A stretch of 64,000 nt of DNA from an uncultured Ferrovum sp. Its GTDB lineage: Bacteria; Pseudomonadota; Gammaproteobacteria; Burkholderiales; Ferrovaceae. The position numbers and the translations under genes were made by a program. The notes under the pieces were generated by a model, which ran no database searches, had not been told where the DNA came from, and saw nothing but the letters and a program-made list of their open reading frames with translations. The DNA lies in the NCBI GenBank assembly GCA_903893215.1, contig CAITLJ010000021.1, forward strand, positions 91,347-155,346, given 5' to 3'. Positions within the stretch are counted from its first letter, which is position 1. Every line of letters starts with the position of its first letter. Positions 56,767-64,000 of the stretch are shown piece by piece.

Positions 56767-57726
56767 CTATGCCGGCGCCGGCTCGCGACTGAAGGTGGCC
56801 AGCACCCCGGCACCGATGATCACCGCCATGCCAACCCAAGCCGAAGGGGCCAGCCACTCTCCCTGGAACACCAGCCCAAACAGGCTGCCGAACACGATCG
56901 CGCTGTAAGCAAAGTTGCTGGCCAGCCACAAGGCGCCGGTGCGGTAGGCACGGGTCAGGCACAACTGGCCGATCAGCGCGCATACGCCGATGCCCAGCAG
57001 CAGGGGCAAGGACGACCAATGCAGGGCATGGGGCGCAGACGGCACCCACGCAGGCGCAGCGACGGCGCCAGTCGTCACTGCGCCTGCGGCAGCGGCAACT
57101 CCGTCAAACACATGCCACACGGCCACCGGCAGCAAGGACAGCAACATGGCAAGCCCGCTCGCCAAGGTACTCAGCAGGGTGAAGTACAGCACGATGCGCC
57201 ACTCGGGTTCTTTCACTGCCCCCATGGCGCGCACGTTCACGTAGGCGAGGCCAGCAAACACGCCGGACGCCAGGCCGGCCAGACCCACGCCGAGCTGGTC
57301 ACGGGCCATGTGTGGCTTGAGCAGCAGGATCACGCCCGCAAAACCGAGCAGCAGCGCAAACAACAGGCGTGGGCTGGCGCGCTCACCCAGCCAGAGCACG
57401 GCAAACAGGGCCAGAAACAGGGGCGAGGTGTAGTTGAGCGTGACCGCGGTGGCGAGCGGCAGACGGGTGAGTGCAAAGAAATACAGCCACAGCGACAACA
57501 CGCCCGCCAGACTGCGCTGCACATGCAGACGCCAGTGGGGTGTGGCGAGCGCATCCAGTCTTGGGGCGGCAATCGCCACGATCAGTACGAGGCCGGTCAG
57601 CGAGCGATAGAACACCAGTTCGGTGCTGCTGTAGGCCTGCCCTTCCAGCTTGACCAGCAGGCCCATCAAGGCAAAGAAGAAGGCCGCCACCAGCATCCAG
57701 GCAGCCCGCAGGTTGGGCAGGGTCAT
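56767..57726 (-). CDS. EamA/DMT-family transporter
   Basis: A 319-residue inner-membrane protein with ten helices in two EamA repeats (AAFFFALMGLLVKLEGQAYS and VCALIGQLCLTRAYRTGALW are the repeat starts). A long Ala/Thr-rich loop of about 35 residues lies between helices 7 and 8. Drug/metabolite exporters of this family carry varied substrates. It lies 84 bp downstream of a Rieske oxygenase gene on the same strand and 76 bp upstream of the sulfurtransferase. Confidence 0.88.
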   Translation of the reverse strand: MTLPNLRAAWMLVAAFFFALMGLLVKLEGQAYSSTELVFYRSLTGLVLIVAIAAPRLDALATPHWRLHVQRSLAGVLSLWLYFFALTRLPLATAVTLNYTSPLFLALFAVLWLGERASPRLLFALLLGFAGVILLLKPHMARDQLGVGLAGLASGVFAGLAYVNVRAMGAVKEPEWRIVLYFTLLSTLASGLAMLLSLLPVAVWHVFDGVAAAAGAVTTGAVAAPAWVPSAPHALHWSSLPLLLGIGVCALIGQLCLTRAYRTGALWLASNFAYSAIVFGSLFGLVFQGEWLAPSAWVGMAVIIGAGVLATFSREPAPA

Positions 57727-57810
57727 CAGCCCCCGCAACCGGGTGCTGCTGCCCCACCAGCGAACGGAGCGCAATTGGCCGAAAGCCGCTTTCCCGTGGC
57801 GCGCAGTGAC

Positions 57811-58947
57811 TCAGCCGGCACGGTTGCCCGGACCACGCTCCAGCAGCGCGGGCTCGATGATCCGGCGCAAAAAGCCCTGGTAATGACGGAGACCATCTTC
57901 CATCGGCGTCTGATACGGTCCCTGCTCCTCCACCCCGCGCTGATACAGCGCGCGGCGGCCGCGGTGCATGCGCTTGCAGATCTCGTCGTCCTCGATCGCC
58001 GTCTCGTGATAGGCGGCCTGCTCGGCAGCGATCAGCTCGGGCTCGAACAAGGCGATGTCTTCCGGATAATAGAACTCGACCACGTTGACGCACTTCTCGG
58101 GGCCACGCGGCCAGACGGTGCTCACCACCAACACGTGCGGGTACCACTCCACCATCACGTTGGGGTAGTACACCGCCCAGATCGCGCCATGGCGCGGCGC
58201 CTCACCGCTGTTGAACCTGAGCACCTGCTCCTGCCAGGCGCGGTAGGCGGCCGTGCCGGGACGCTGCAACGCCTGCTGCACCCCGACGGTCTGGATGCTG
58301 TGCCAGTCACCAAACTCCCAGCGCAGGTCCTCGCAATTGACGAAACCGTTCAGGCCAGGATGGAACGGTGCCACGTGGTAGTCCTCAAGGTAGACCTCGA
58401 TGAACGTCTTCCAGTTGAAGTCGTGTTCTTCCACCCGCACACGATCAAACACGTAGTTGCTGAAATCCATCTCGCGCCAGGCGTCCGCCGAGCCCAGGTC
58501 GCTGGCCACCGGGCGCTGCCCTTCAAACAGCAGCCCCTGAAAATTCTGCAGCGGCGCGCGCGGCAGATGCAGGCAAGGATTTTCCGGAAAATGCGGCGCA
58601 CCGATCAGTTCACCCTGCAGGTTGTACGTCCAGCGATGGAGCGGACATACCACGGTACTGCCGGTGTTGCCGCGGCCTTCCAGCATGATCGCCTGCCGGT
58701 GGCGGCAGATATTCGACATCACCTCGAAGCCGTTGGCGTTGTGCATCAGCACGCGCCCATGGTCTTCCCAACCCAGGGTCTGGTAGTCACCCAGCGCCGG
58801 CACCTGCAGCGCATGACCGACGTACTTCGGCCCCTGCGCGAACAGCAGTTCCATTTCCAGGTCCAGCACGCGCTGATCGAAGTACCACGACAGCGGCAAT
58901 TGCGGCGACGCTTGAGCCAGTCGCGGCAAGTTTCCCAGGTCAGTCAT
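57811..58947 (-). CDS. Rieske non-heme iron oxygenase, alpha subunit type
   Basis: A 378-residue oxygenase. The Rieske [2Fe-2S] ligands are CRH (SNICRHRQAIM) and CPLH (VVCPLHRWTYN), about 17 residues apart. The mononuclear iron site is EDYHVAPFHPG within the SRPBCC catalytic domain. No reductase or ferredoxin partner gene is adjacent. Similar stand-alone proteins act on choline/carnitine-like or aromatic substrates; the substrate here cannot be deduced. It diverges from xseB. Confidence 0.87.
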   Translation of the reverse strand: MTDLGNLPRLAQASPQLPLSWYFDQRVLDLEMELLFAQGPKYVGHALQVPALGDYQTLGWEDHGRVLMHNANGFEVMSNICRHRQAIMLEGRGNTGSTVVCPLHRWTYNLQGELIGAPHFPENPCLHLPRAPLQNFQGLLFEGQRPVASDLGSADAWREMDFSNYVFDRVRVEEHDFNWKTFIEVYLEDYHVAPFHPGLNGFVNCEDLRWEFGDWHSIQTVGVQQALQRPGTAAYRAWQEQVLRFNSGEAPRHGAIWAVYYPNVMVEWYPHVLVVSTVWPRGPEKCVNVVEFYYPEDIALFEPELIAAEQAAYHETAIEDDEICKRMHRGRRALYQRGVEEQGPYQTPMEDGLRHYQGFLRRIIEPALLERGPGNRAG

Positions 58948-59099
58948 TTGGGCAGCACCCTCCAGCCTAAGGGTTAAAAACGGGGTCAGGCAGGATAGGG
59001 CAAAACCCTTGATCCCGCAAGAAAAACCGGGCAGGCGCGTTGACCATTCCGCGATGGCTGCGCTATCGTGAGCGGTTACCCAAGATTATCCGTCCACCC

Positions 59100-59375
59100 A
59101 TGCCTGCCGCCAAACCGAAATCACCTCCGGACGTCGCCCCCGTTGCTGTCAGCTATGAAGCCGCCATGGCCGAGCTGGAGCAACTGGTCACCGACATGGA
59201 AGGGGGCAAGCTCGACCTGGAAGCGTCACTCGCTGCCTACAAACGGGGCGCAGCCCTGCTGCGCTTCTGTCAGGGTGCGCTGGGCGACGCCGAGCAGCAG
59301 GTGCAGATCCTCGAAAACGACACGCTGGTGCCGCTGGGCGGCGCTGACAATGACGACGATCATGCACCAGACTGA
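59100..59375 (+). CDS. xseB: Exodeoxyribonuclease VII small subunit
   Basis: Small subunit of exonuclease VII, 91 residues. The helical core SYEAAMAELEQLVTDMEGGK and LEASLAAYKRGAALLRFCQ is canonical. The first 18 residues are Pro/Lys-rich. It overlaps the start of ispA, the usual xseB-ispA-dxs operon. The ATG at 59100 lacks a clear ribosome-binding site. Confidence 0.94.
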   Translation: MPAAKPKSPPDVAPVAVSYEAAMAELEQLVTDMEGGKLDLEASLAAYKRGAALLRFCQGALGDAEQQVQILENDTLVPLGGADNDDDHAPD

Positions 59376-60258
59376 TTTCGGCGACTGGGTGCGCCAGCAC
59401 GGCGCGCGGATCGAAGACTGGCTGGCGCACCATCTGCCTGGCCAGGATCGCGTGCCAGGTCGCCTGCATGAGGCCATGCGCTATAGCGCCCTGGGCGGCG
59501 GCAAGCGCATGCGTCCGCTGCTGGCATACGCCGCTGGCGAACTGGCCGGCGCCGCGCCGGAACAGGTGGATGTGGTGGCGGGTGCGGTTGAGCTGATCCA
59601 CGCTTATTCGCTGGTGCATGACGACATGCCCTGTATGGACGACGACGTGTTGCGCCGTGGCCGCCCCACCTGCCATGTGCAGTTCAACGAGCCTACTGCC
59701 TTGCTGGTGGGCGACAGCCTGCAAACCCTTGCCTTCGAGTTGCTCGCCCGCCTGCCGGTATGCACTGATGCGCGCCAGCAACTGCGCCTGATTGCCCTGC
59801 TGGCCGAAGCCAGCGGTGCCAATGGCATGGCCGGCGGACAAGCCTTTGACCTCGCCTCGGTGCAGTCGGCGCTGACCCTGCCCGAGCTCGAGAGCATGCA
59901 CCAGCGCAAGACTGGCGCTCTGATCCGTGCAGCCATCCTGCTCGGCGCCGGGTGCGGTGACGGGGTGGACGATCCCACGCTGGAGGCGCTTGACCACTTC
60001 GCCAAGGCCGCCGGGCTGGCCTTTCAGGTGATCGACGATGTGCTCGACGCCGAAGCCGACACCGCCACCCTCGGCAAGACCGCCGGCAAGGATGCCGCGG
60101 ATGGCAAGCCCACCTATGTCAGCCTGCTGGGCCTGCGCGATGCACGCAGCCTGGCCAATGAACTGTATTCGCGCGCCTTGGGCGCGCTTGATCCCCTGGG
60201 GCCGTCCGCCGGGCGGCTGCGCGAGCTCGCAGCGTTCATCGTCGAACGCCGCCACTGA
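59350..60258 (+). CDS. ispA: Farnesyl diphosphate synthase
   Basis: Trans-isoprenyl synthase of 302 residues making geranyl and farnesyl diphosphate. [10 protein letters not shown], the first Asp-rich motif [12 protein letters not shown] and the second [12 protein letters not shown] are intact. It can start at ATG 59350 or 59362, both inside xseB. dxs follows 17 bases downstream. Confidence 0.96.
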   Translation: MTTIMHQTDFGDWVRQHGARIEDWLAHHLPGQDRVPGRLHEAMRYSALGGGKRMRPLLAYAAGELAGAAPEQVDVVAGAVELIHAYSLVHDDMPCMDDDVLRRGRPTCHVQFNEPTALLVGDSLQTLAFELLARLPVCTDARQQLRLIALLAEASGANGMAGGQAFDLASVQSALTLPELESMHQRKTGALIRAAILLGAGCGDGVDDPTLEALDHFAKAAGLAFQVIDDVLDAEADTATLGKTAGKDAADGKPTYVSLLGLRDARSLANELYSRALGALDPLGPSAGRLRELAAFIVERRH

Positions 60259-60275
60259 TTCCACAGGTCCTGACC

Positions 60276-62141
60276 TTGACGTTTACCCCCACGCCCCTGC
60301 TCGACACGGTCGACACCCCGGCGCGCCTGCGCACGCTGGAGCGTTGGCAGCTCAGGCCGCTGGCTGATGAACTGCGTACCTTCATCGTGGAGTCGGTGGC
60401 TAACACCGGCGGCCATCTGTCGTCCAACCTGGGCACGGTGGAACTCACCATAGCGCTGCATTACGTGTACAACACGCCCGCCGACCGGATCGTCTGGGAC
60501 GTGGGTCACCAGACCTACCCGCACAAGATCCTGACGGGGCGGCGCGCCGGCATGGCCGGGCTGCGCATGAAGGGCGGTATCTCCGGTTTTCCGCGTCGTG
60601 ACGAAAGCGAACACGATGCCTTCGGCACCGCGCATTCCAGCACCTCGATCAGCGCGGCGCTCGGCATGGCAGTGGCGTTCCAGCGCACCGGCAGCGAACA
60701 GCGGGCGGTGGCAGTGATCGGCGACGGTGCGCTCACCGGTGGCATGGCTTTCGAGGCACTCAACAACGCCAAAGATACTGGCGCCGACCTGCTGGTAGTG
60801 CTCAACGACAATGACATGTCAATCTCGCCCCCTGTAGGTGCACTCAACAATTACCTGGCCAAACTGATGTCTGGCGGCTTTTACTCGGCGGTGCGCAAGG
60901 GCGGTGAGAAGGTACTCGGCGCCACGCCCGGCTTGCTCGATTTTGCACGGCGTGCCGAAGAGCACGTCAAAGGCATGATCACGCCCGGCACCCTGTTCGA
61001 GGAGTTCGGCTTCAATTACATCGGGCCGATCGACGGTCACGACCTGGATGTGCTGGTCACCACGCTGGCCAATGTGCGCAAACTGAAGGGGCCACAGTTT
61101 CTGCATGTGGTCACCCGCAAGGGCAAGGGTTACGGCCTGGCCGAGACCGACCCGGTGCTCTACCACGGCGTGGCCAAATTCGATCCCAAAATTGGTATCG
61201 TGCCCAAACCACCCGGCAAGCTCACTTACACCCAGGTGTTCGGTGACTGGTTGTGCGACATGGCAGCACTGGATGCACGTCTGGTGGGGATAACCCCCGC
61301 CATGCGTGAAGGGTCCGGCATGGTGCGTTTCCACAAGGAATATCCGCAGCGCTATTTTGATGTGGGCATCGCCGAACAGCATGCGCTGACTTTTGCGGCC
61401 GGCCTGGCCTGCGAGGGCATGAAGCCGGTGGTGGCGATCTACTCCACTTTCCTGCAGCGCGGCTACGACCAACTGATCCACGACGTGGTGCTGCAGAACC
61501 TGCCCGTGGTGTTCGCCATCGATCGTGCCGGGCTGGTAGGTGCCGACGGCGCCACCCATGCTGGCAGTTTCGATCTCTCTTTCCTGCGGTGCCTGCCCAA
61601 TATGGTGGTGATGACGCCGGCCGACGAGAACGAGTGTCGCCAGCTGCTGTTTACCGCCTTCCAGCTCGACCAGCCGACTGCCGTGCGCTACCCAAGGGGC
61701 GCCGGCCCGGGTGTTCCAGTGCAGAAAGACATGGCGGCCCTGCCCGTGGGCAAGGGCGAAGTCCGCCGTCACGGCACACGCATTGCCTTACTGGCCTTCG
61801 GCTCGATGCTGGCGCCCAGCCTGGTCGCGGGCGAGGCGCTGAACGCCACGGTAGTTAACATGCGCTTCGTCAAGCCGATCGATCAGGACCTGATCCTGCA
61901 ACTGGCGGCCACCCATGACCTGTTGGTCACGGTAGAAGAAAACGTGGTGATGGGTGGTGCCGGCAGCGCGGTCGCGGAGGTACTGGCGGCCCACGGCGCC
62001 ACGCCGCAACTGCTGCAACTGGGACTGCCCGACCACTTCATCGAGCACGGCGACCCGGCCGAATTGCTGGCCGAAGCGGGCCTGGATGCCGTCGGAATAC
62101 AGGCCGCAATCCAGCGGTCAAACCAGGCTCGCATCAGTTGA
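60276..62141 (+). CDS. dxs: 1-deoxy-D-xylulose-5-phosphate synthase
   Basis: Thiamine-diphosphate enzyme committing pyruvate and glyceraldehyde 3-phosphate to the MEP pathway and to thiamine/pyridoxal. The 621 residues contain the ThDP motif [17 protein letters not shown], the conserved [14 protein letters not shown] and [15 protein letters not shown] in the transketolase-like central domain. It starts with TTG at 60276 after CAGG. With ispE and ispA in this window, three isoprenoid genes are represented. Confidence 0.96.
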   Translation: MTFTPTPLLDTVDTPARLRTLERWQLRPLADELRTFIVESVANTGGHLSSNLGTVELTIALHYVYNTPADRIVWDVGHQTYPHKILTGRRAGMAGLRMKGGISGFPRRDESEHDAFGTAHSSTSISAALGMAVAFQRTGSEQRAVAVIGDGALTGGMAFEALNNAKDTGADLLVVLNDNDMSISPPVGALNNYLAKLMSGGFYSAVRKGGEKVLGATPGLLDFARRAEEHVKGMITPGTLFEEFGFNYIGPIDGHDLDVLVTTLANVRKLKGPQFLHVVTRKGKGYGLAETDPVLYHGVAKFDPKIGIVPKPPGKLTYTQVFGDWLCDMAALDARLVGITPAMREGSGMVRFHKEYPQRYFDVGIAEQHALTFAAGLACEGMKPVVAIYSTFLQRGYDQLIHDVVLQNLPVVFAIDRAGLVGADGATHAGSFDLSFLRCLPNMVVMTPADENECRQLLFTAFQLDQPTAVRYPRGAGPGVPVQKDMAALPVGKGEVRRHGTRIALLAFGSMLAPSLVAGEALNATVVNMRFVKPIDQDLILQLAATHDLLVTVEENVVMGGAGSAVAEVLAAHGATPQLLQLGLPDHFIEHGDPAELLAEAGLDAVGIQAAIQRSNQARIS

Positions 62142-62179
62142 TGTCGCGTTGATCATCAACACAAAAGAGTATGTAAGCC

Positions 62180-62208
62180 CTGACAAAGGAACTAAACTCG
62201 GGGATAGT
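62180..62208 (+). promoter_or_regulatory. Sigma-70-type promoter of folE2
   Basis: CTGACA at 62180-62185 and GATAGT at 62203-62208 with a 17-bp spacer lie about 57 bases before the folE2 ATG. The -10 overlaps the IscR-like site. Confidence 0.6.
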
Positions 62209-62228
62209 GGACTGAATAAGTCTAGTAG
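62204..62228. promoter_or_regulatory. IscR-like operator at the folE2 promoter
   Basis: The 25 bases match the E. coli type 1 IscR consensus (ATASYYGACTRWWWYAGTCRRSTAT) at 21 positions, including both GACT and AGTC cores. A second partial site (ACTAAACTCGGGGAT) lies just upstream. Position over the -10 fits repression. Confidence 0.5.
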
Positions 62229-62264
62229 CGCCGCAGCGCTCAGTACCCGATACCAGGAGATGCC

Positions 62265-63080
62265 ATGAATACCCGCGAAAACCTGCTGCCCATCCCTGAT
62301 GTGCAAAGCACACCTGACACCCGGCAGCTTGATATCGACCGCGTCGGTATCAAGGGCATTCGCCACCCGGTGCGCGTCTCCGACCGCGACGGCGGCGTGC
62401 AGCACACGGTGGCCAATTTCAATATGTATGTGCATCTGCCGCGTGACTTCAAGGGCACGCACATGTCGCGCTTTGTTGAAATCCTCAACAACCACGAGCG
62501 TTCGATCTCGGTGGAAAGCTTCGGCAGCATGCTCGACGAAATGGCCAAGCGCCTGGAAGCCAAGGCCGGCCACGTCGAGATGAGCTTTCCTTACTTCATG
62601 AACAAGGCCGCCCCAGTGTCGGGTGTATCCTCGCTGATTGATTACGACGTGACTTTCATCGGCGAGATCGAAGACGGCAAGCAGACCTTTACGGTCAAGG
62701 TGATGGTTCCCGTCACCAGCCTGTGCCCCTGCTCGAAGGAAATCTCGGCCTACGGCGCGCACAACCAGCGCAGCCACGTCACCATCACGGCCAAGGTGAA
62801 TGCCTTCATCTGGGTGGAAGAAATCGTGCGCATCGCCGAAGAATCAGCGTCGTGCGAACTGTATCCGCTGCTCAAGCGCCCGGACGAGAAGTACGTCACC
62901 GAACGCGCCTATGACAATCCCAAATTCGTGGAAGACATGGTGCGTGACGTGGCGCACAAGCTGAACATGGAACCGCGCATCGACAGCTACGTGGTGGAAT
63001 CGGAAAACTTCGAATCGATCCATAACCACTCCGCTTACGCCCTGATCGAACGCAACAAGATCACCCACCCGGTGGTTTGA
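62265..63080 (+). CDS. folE2: GTP cyclohydrolase FolE2 (type IB)
   Basis: Converts GTP to dihydroneopterin triphosphate for folate and queuosine-type pathways, using a metal that varies between organisms. The 271 residues have the family motifs [14 protein letters not shown], the catalytic cysteine segment [20 protein letters not shown] and the C-terminal [20 protein letters not shown] precedes the ATG. The upstream region contains an IscR-like operator over the promoter. folB of the same pathway is at 40.3 kb. Confidence 0.95.
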   Translation: MNTRENLLPIPDVQSTPDTRQLDIDRVGIKGIRHPVRVSDRDGGVQHTVANFNMYVHLPRDFKGTHMSRFVEILNNHERSISVESFGSMLDEMAKRLEAKAGHVEMSFPYFMNKAAPVSGVSSLIDYDVTFIGEIEDGKQTFTVKVMVPVTSLCPCSKEISAYGAHNQRSHVTITAKVNAFIWVEEIVRIAEESASCELYPLLKRPDEKYVTERAYDNPKFVEDMVRDVAHKLNMEPRIDSYVVESENFESIHNHSAYALIERNKITHPVV

Positions 63081-63180
63081 CAGGGCAGCGGCCAGCGGCC
63101 AGCCGTCATCGACGGGCTACCGTAACCGCACCCGCCAGACCACCTGCCTGATGCATGGTGATCAGGCTGCAATGCCCGAC

Positions 63181-63208
63181 AAGGCCCTGCCCGCTCCGGC
63201 AGGGCCTT
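63181..63208 (+). terminator. Hairpin after folE2
   Basis: A perfect 11-bp stem AAGGCCCTGCC/GGCAGGGCCTT with a 6-nt loop, 100 bases past folE2. Only a short, interrupted T-stretch follows, so terminator strength is uncertain. Confidence 0.6.
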
Positions 63209-63361
63209 GCTGCATTTCTACCCTGCCTGCCGGAATCCTCCTGACCCACCGCCCCCCTGCGCGCGTTGCCTGAAGCGCTGCGCGCAAAAGCGCGGAATTT
63301 TCCGGGTCCAGAGCGGTCAGGCCAACGTAATCACTTTAGCGTACATCGCCACGGAACCTTC

Positions 63362-64000
63362 ATGACCCACCGCCCCACCTTGCGTTTGCTGCCCGCCACC
63401 CTGAGTACCCTCCTGCTCGGCACCCTGATCGGCGGCTTCGGCGGGACCGGCCTGGCCAGCGCTGCCGCGCCAGCCACCCCGGCAACGCCCACCATCACCC
63501 TGAACGTTGACCTGAGCAGCGCGCCGCAGCGCCGCTTCGTGGCGCACGAAACCCTGTCCGTTGCCCCGGGCGCACTCACCCTGCATTTTCCGAAATGGAT
63601 TCCGGGCGAGCATGGCCCCACCGGGCCGATCAACGGCCTCACCGGCCTGGTGATCCGCGCGGGAGGCAAGATGCTGCCATGGCGCCGCGACCTGGCCGAT
63701 ATGTTCGACCTGCACGTGACGGTGCCCGAAGGCACCACCCAGCTCGATCTCGATTTTCAATACATACCGGCAGGTGATGGTCAGTTCAGCAGCTCGCCGT
63801 CAGCCACCCCGCACCTGGCCGAACTGGAGTGGAATCAGGTCGTGTTTTACCCCGCTGGCAACAGCGCCGACGCTGTGACCGTCAGCGCCAGCCTGCGCGT
63901 ACCGAAGGGCTGGCAGTTCGCCACTGCCCTGGAAGCCAGCGCAGCGCAAGCCGTTGCCGATCGCACCCAATTCGAGCCAGTCAGCCTGGAAACCCTGATC
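63362..64000 (+). CDS. M61-family glycyl aminopeptidase-like protein (5' part)
   Basis: The first 213 codons of a gene that runs off the right edge. There is a signal peptide (LLPATLSTLLLGTLIGGFGG then ASAA). The mature N-terminus shows the peptidase M61 N-terminal domain pattern (LHFPKWIPGEHGPTGPINGLT, with MLPWRRDLADMFDLHV). The catalytic HExxH region lies beyond the window, so activity cannot be judged. ATG at 63362. Confidence 0.82.
   Translation, partial: MTHRPTLRLLPATLSTLLLGTLIGGFGGTGLASAAAPATPATPTITLNVDLSSAPQRRFVAHETLSVAPGALTLHFPKWIPGEHGPTGPINGLTGLVIRAGGKMLPWRRDLADMFDLHVTVPEGTTQLDLDFQYIPAGDGQFSSSPSATPHLAELEWNQVVFYPAGNSADAVTVSASLRVPKGWQFATALEASAAQAVADRTQFEPVSLETLI

Noticed and set aside
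57019..58977. Plus-strand open frame of 652 codons opposite the Rieske and EamA genes
   Set aside because: Covers two supported minus-strand genes and shows no family motif.

Overview
The window is a gene-dense stretch of high-GC bacterial chromosome, and its gene order points to a betaproteobacterium, most likely Burkholderiales. The supporting blocks are prs/tRNA-Gln/ispE/lolB, ftsY-ftsE-ftsX-rpoH, an aa3-type cox cluster that includes ctaG, surf1, DUF2970 and DUF2909 genes, yacG-zapD-coaE-pilD-pilC, rpsP-rimM-trmD-rplS and xseB-ispA-dxs. Nearly everything is vertical core genome. I saw no intact transposase, prophage or CRISPR array. The last gene (M61-type peptidase) runs off the right edge.

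Layout: 1-3.9 kb holds a DUF6502 protein, a PAS-GGDEF diguanylate cyclase and an L-lactate permease. 3.9-9.4 kb holds the GTPase YchF, a periplasmic sulfite dehydrogenase pair (SorA-SorB type), pth, rplY and prs. 9.4-17.9 kb holds tRNA-Gln, ispE, lolB, a large TPR protein, mutM, a ferredoxin, coaD, rsmD and a pair of M16 peptidase-like genes. 18-21.6 kb is ftsY-ftsE-ftsX and then rpoH behind a CIRCE operator. 21.7-30.3 kb is the complete cytochrome c oxidase structural, heme A and copper assembly cluster. 30.3-37.3 kb carries DUF2244, yacG, zapD, coaE, pilD, pilC, a CBS-pair (CorC-like) membrane protein and a CcsA-like protein. 37.4-40.7 kb carries ffh, a queuosine-precursor transporter, plsY and folB.

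40.7-47.6 kb is the most interesting part: a seven-gene operon-like block with a BMP-family ABC transporter (binding protein, two permeases, double-cassette ATPase), two isochorismatase-like cysteine hydrolases and an AtzH-like (DUF3225) protein. The first hydrolase keeps the biuret hydrolase catalytic residues at matching spacing. Upstream lie a consensus sigma-54 promoter and two GCAC-N7-GTGC (NtrC-type) sites 31 bp apart. I infer a nitrogen-starvation-induced system for uptake and stepwise hydrolysis of triuret/biuret-like ureides. No allophanate hydrolase is in the window.

47.5-64 kb carries xerD, a tartrate/D-malate dehydrogenase-like gene and a small secreted protein. A gene-free, repeat-rich spacer (octamer repeat, long imperfect palindrome, C-rich repeat) follows, then the rplS-trmD-rimM-rpsP operon and an unknown secreted protein next to an unknown lipoprotein. 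After these come a SpoIIAA-like/rhodanese fusion, an EamA transporter, a Rieske oxygenase, xseB-ispA-dxs, folE2 (with an IscR-like site at its promoter) and the start of an M61 peptidase.
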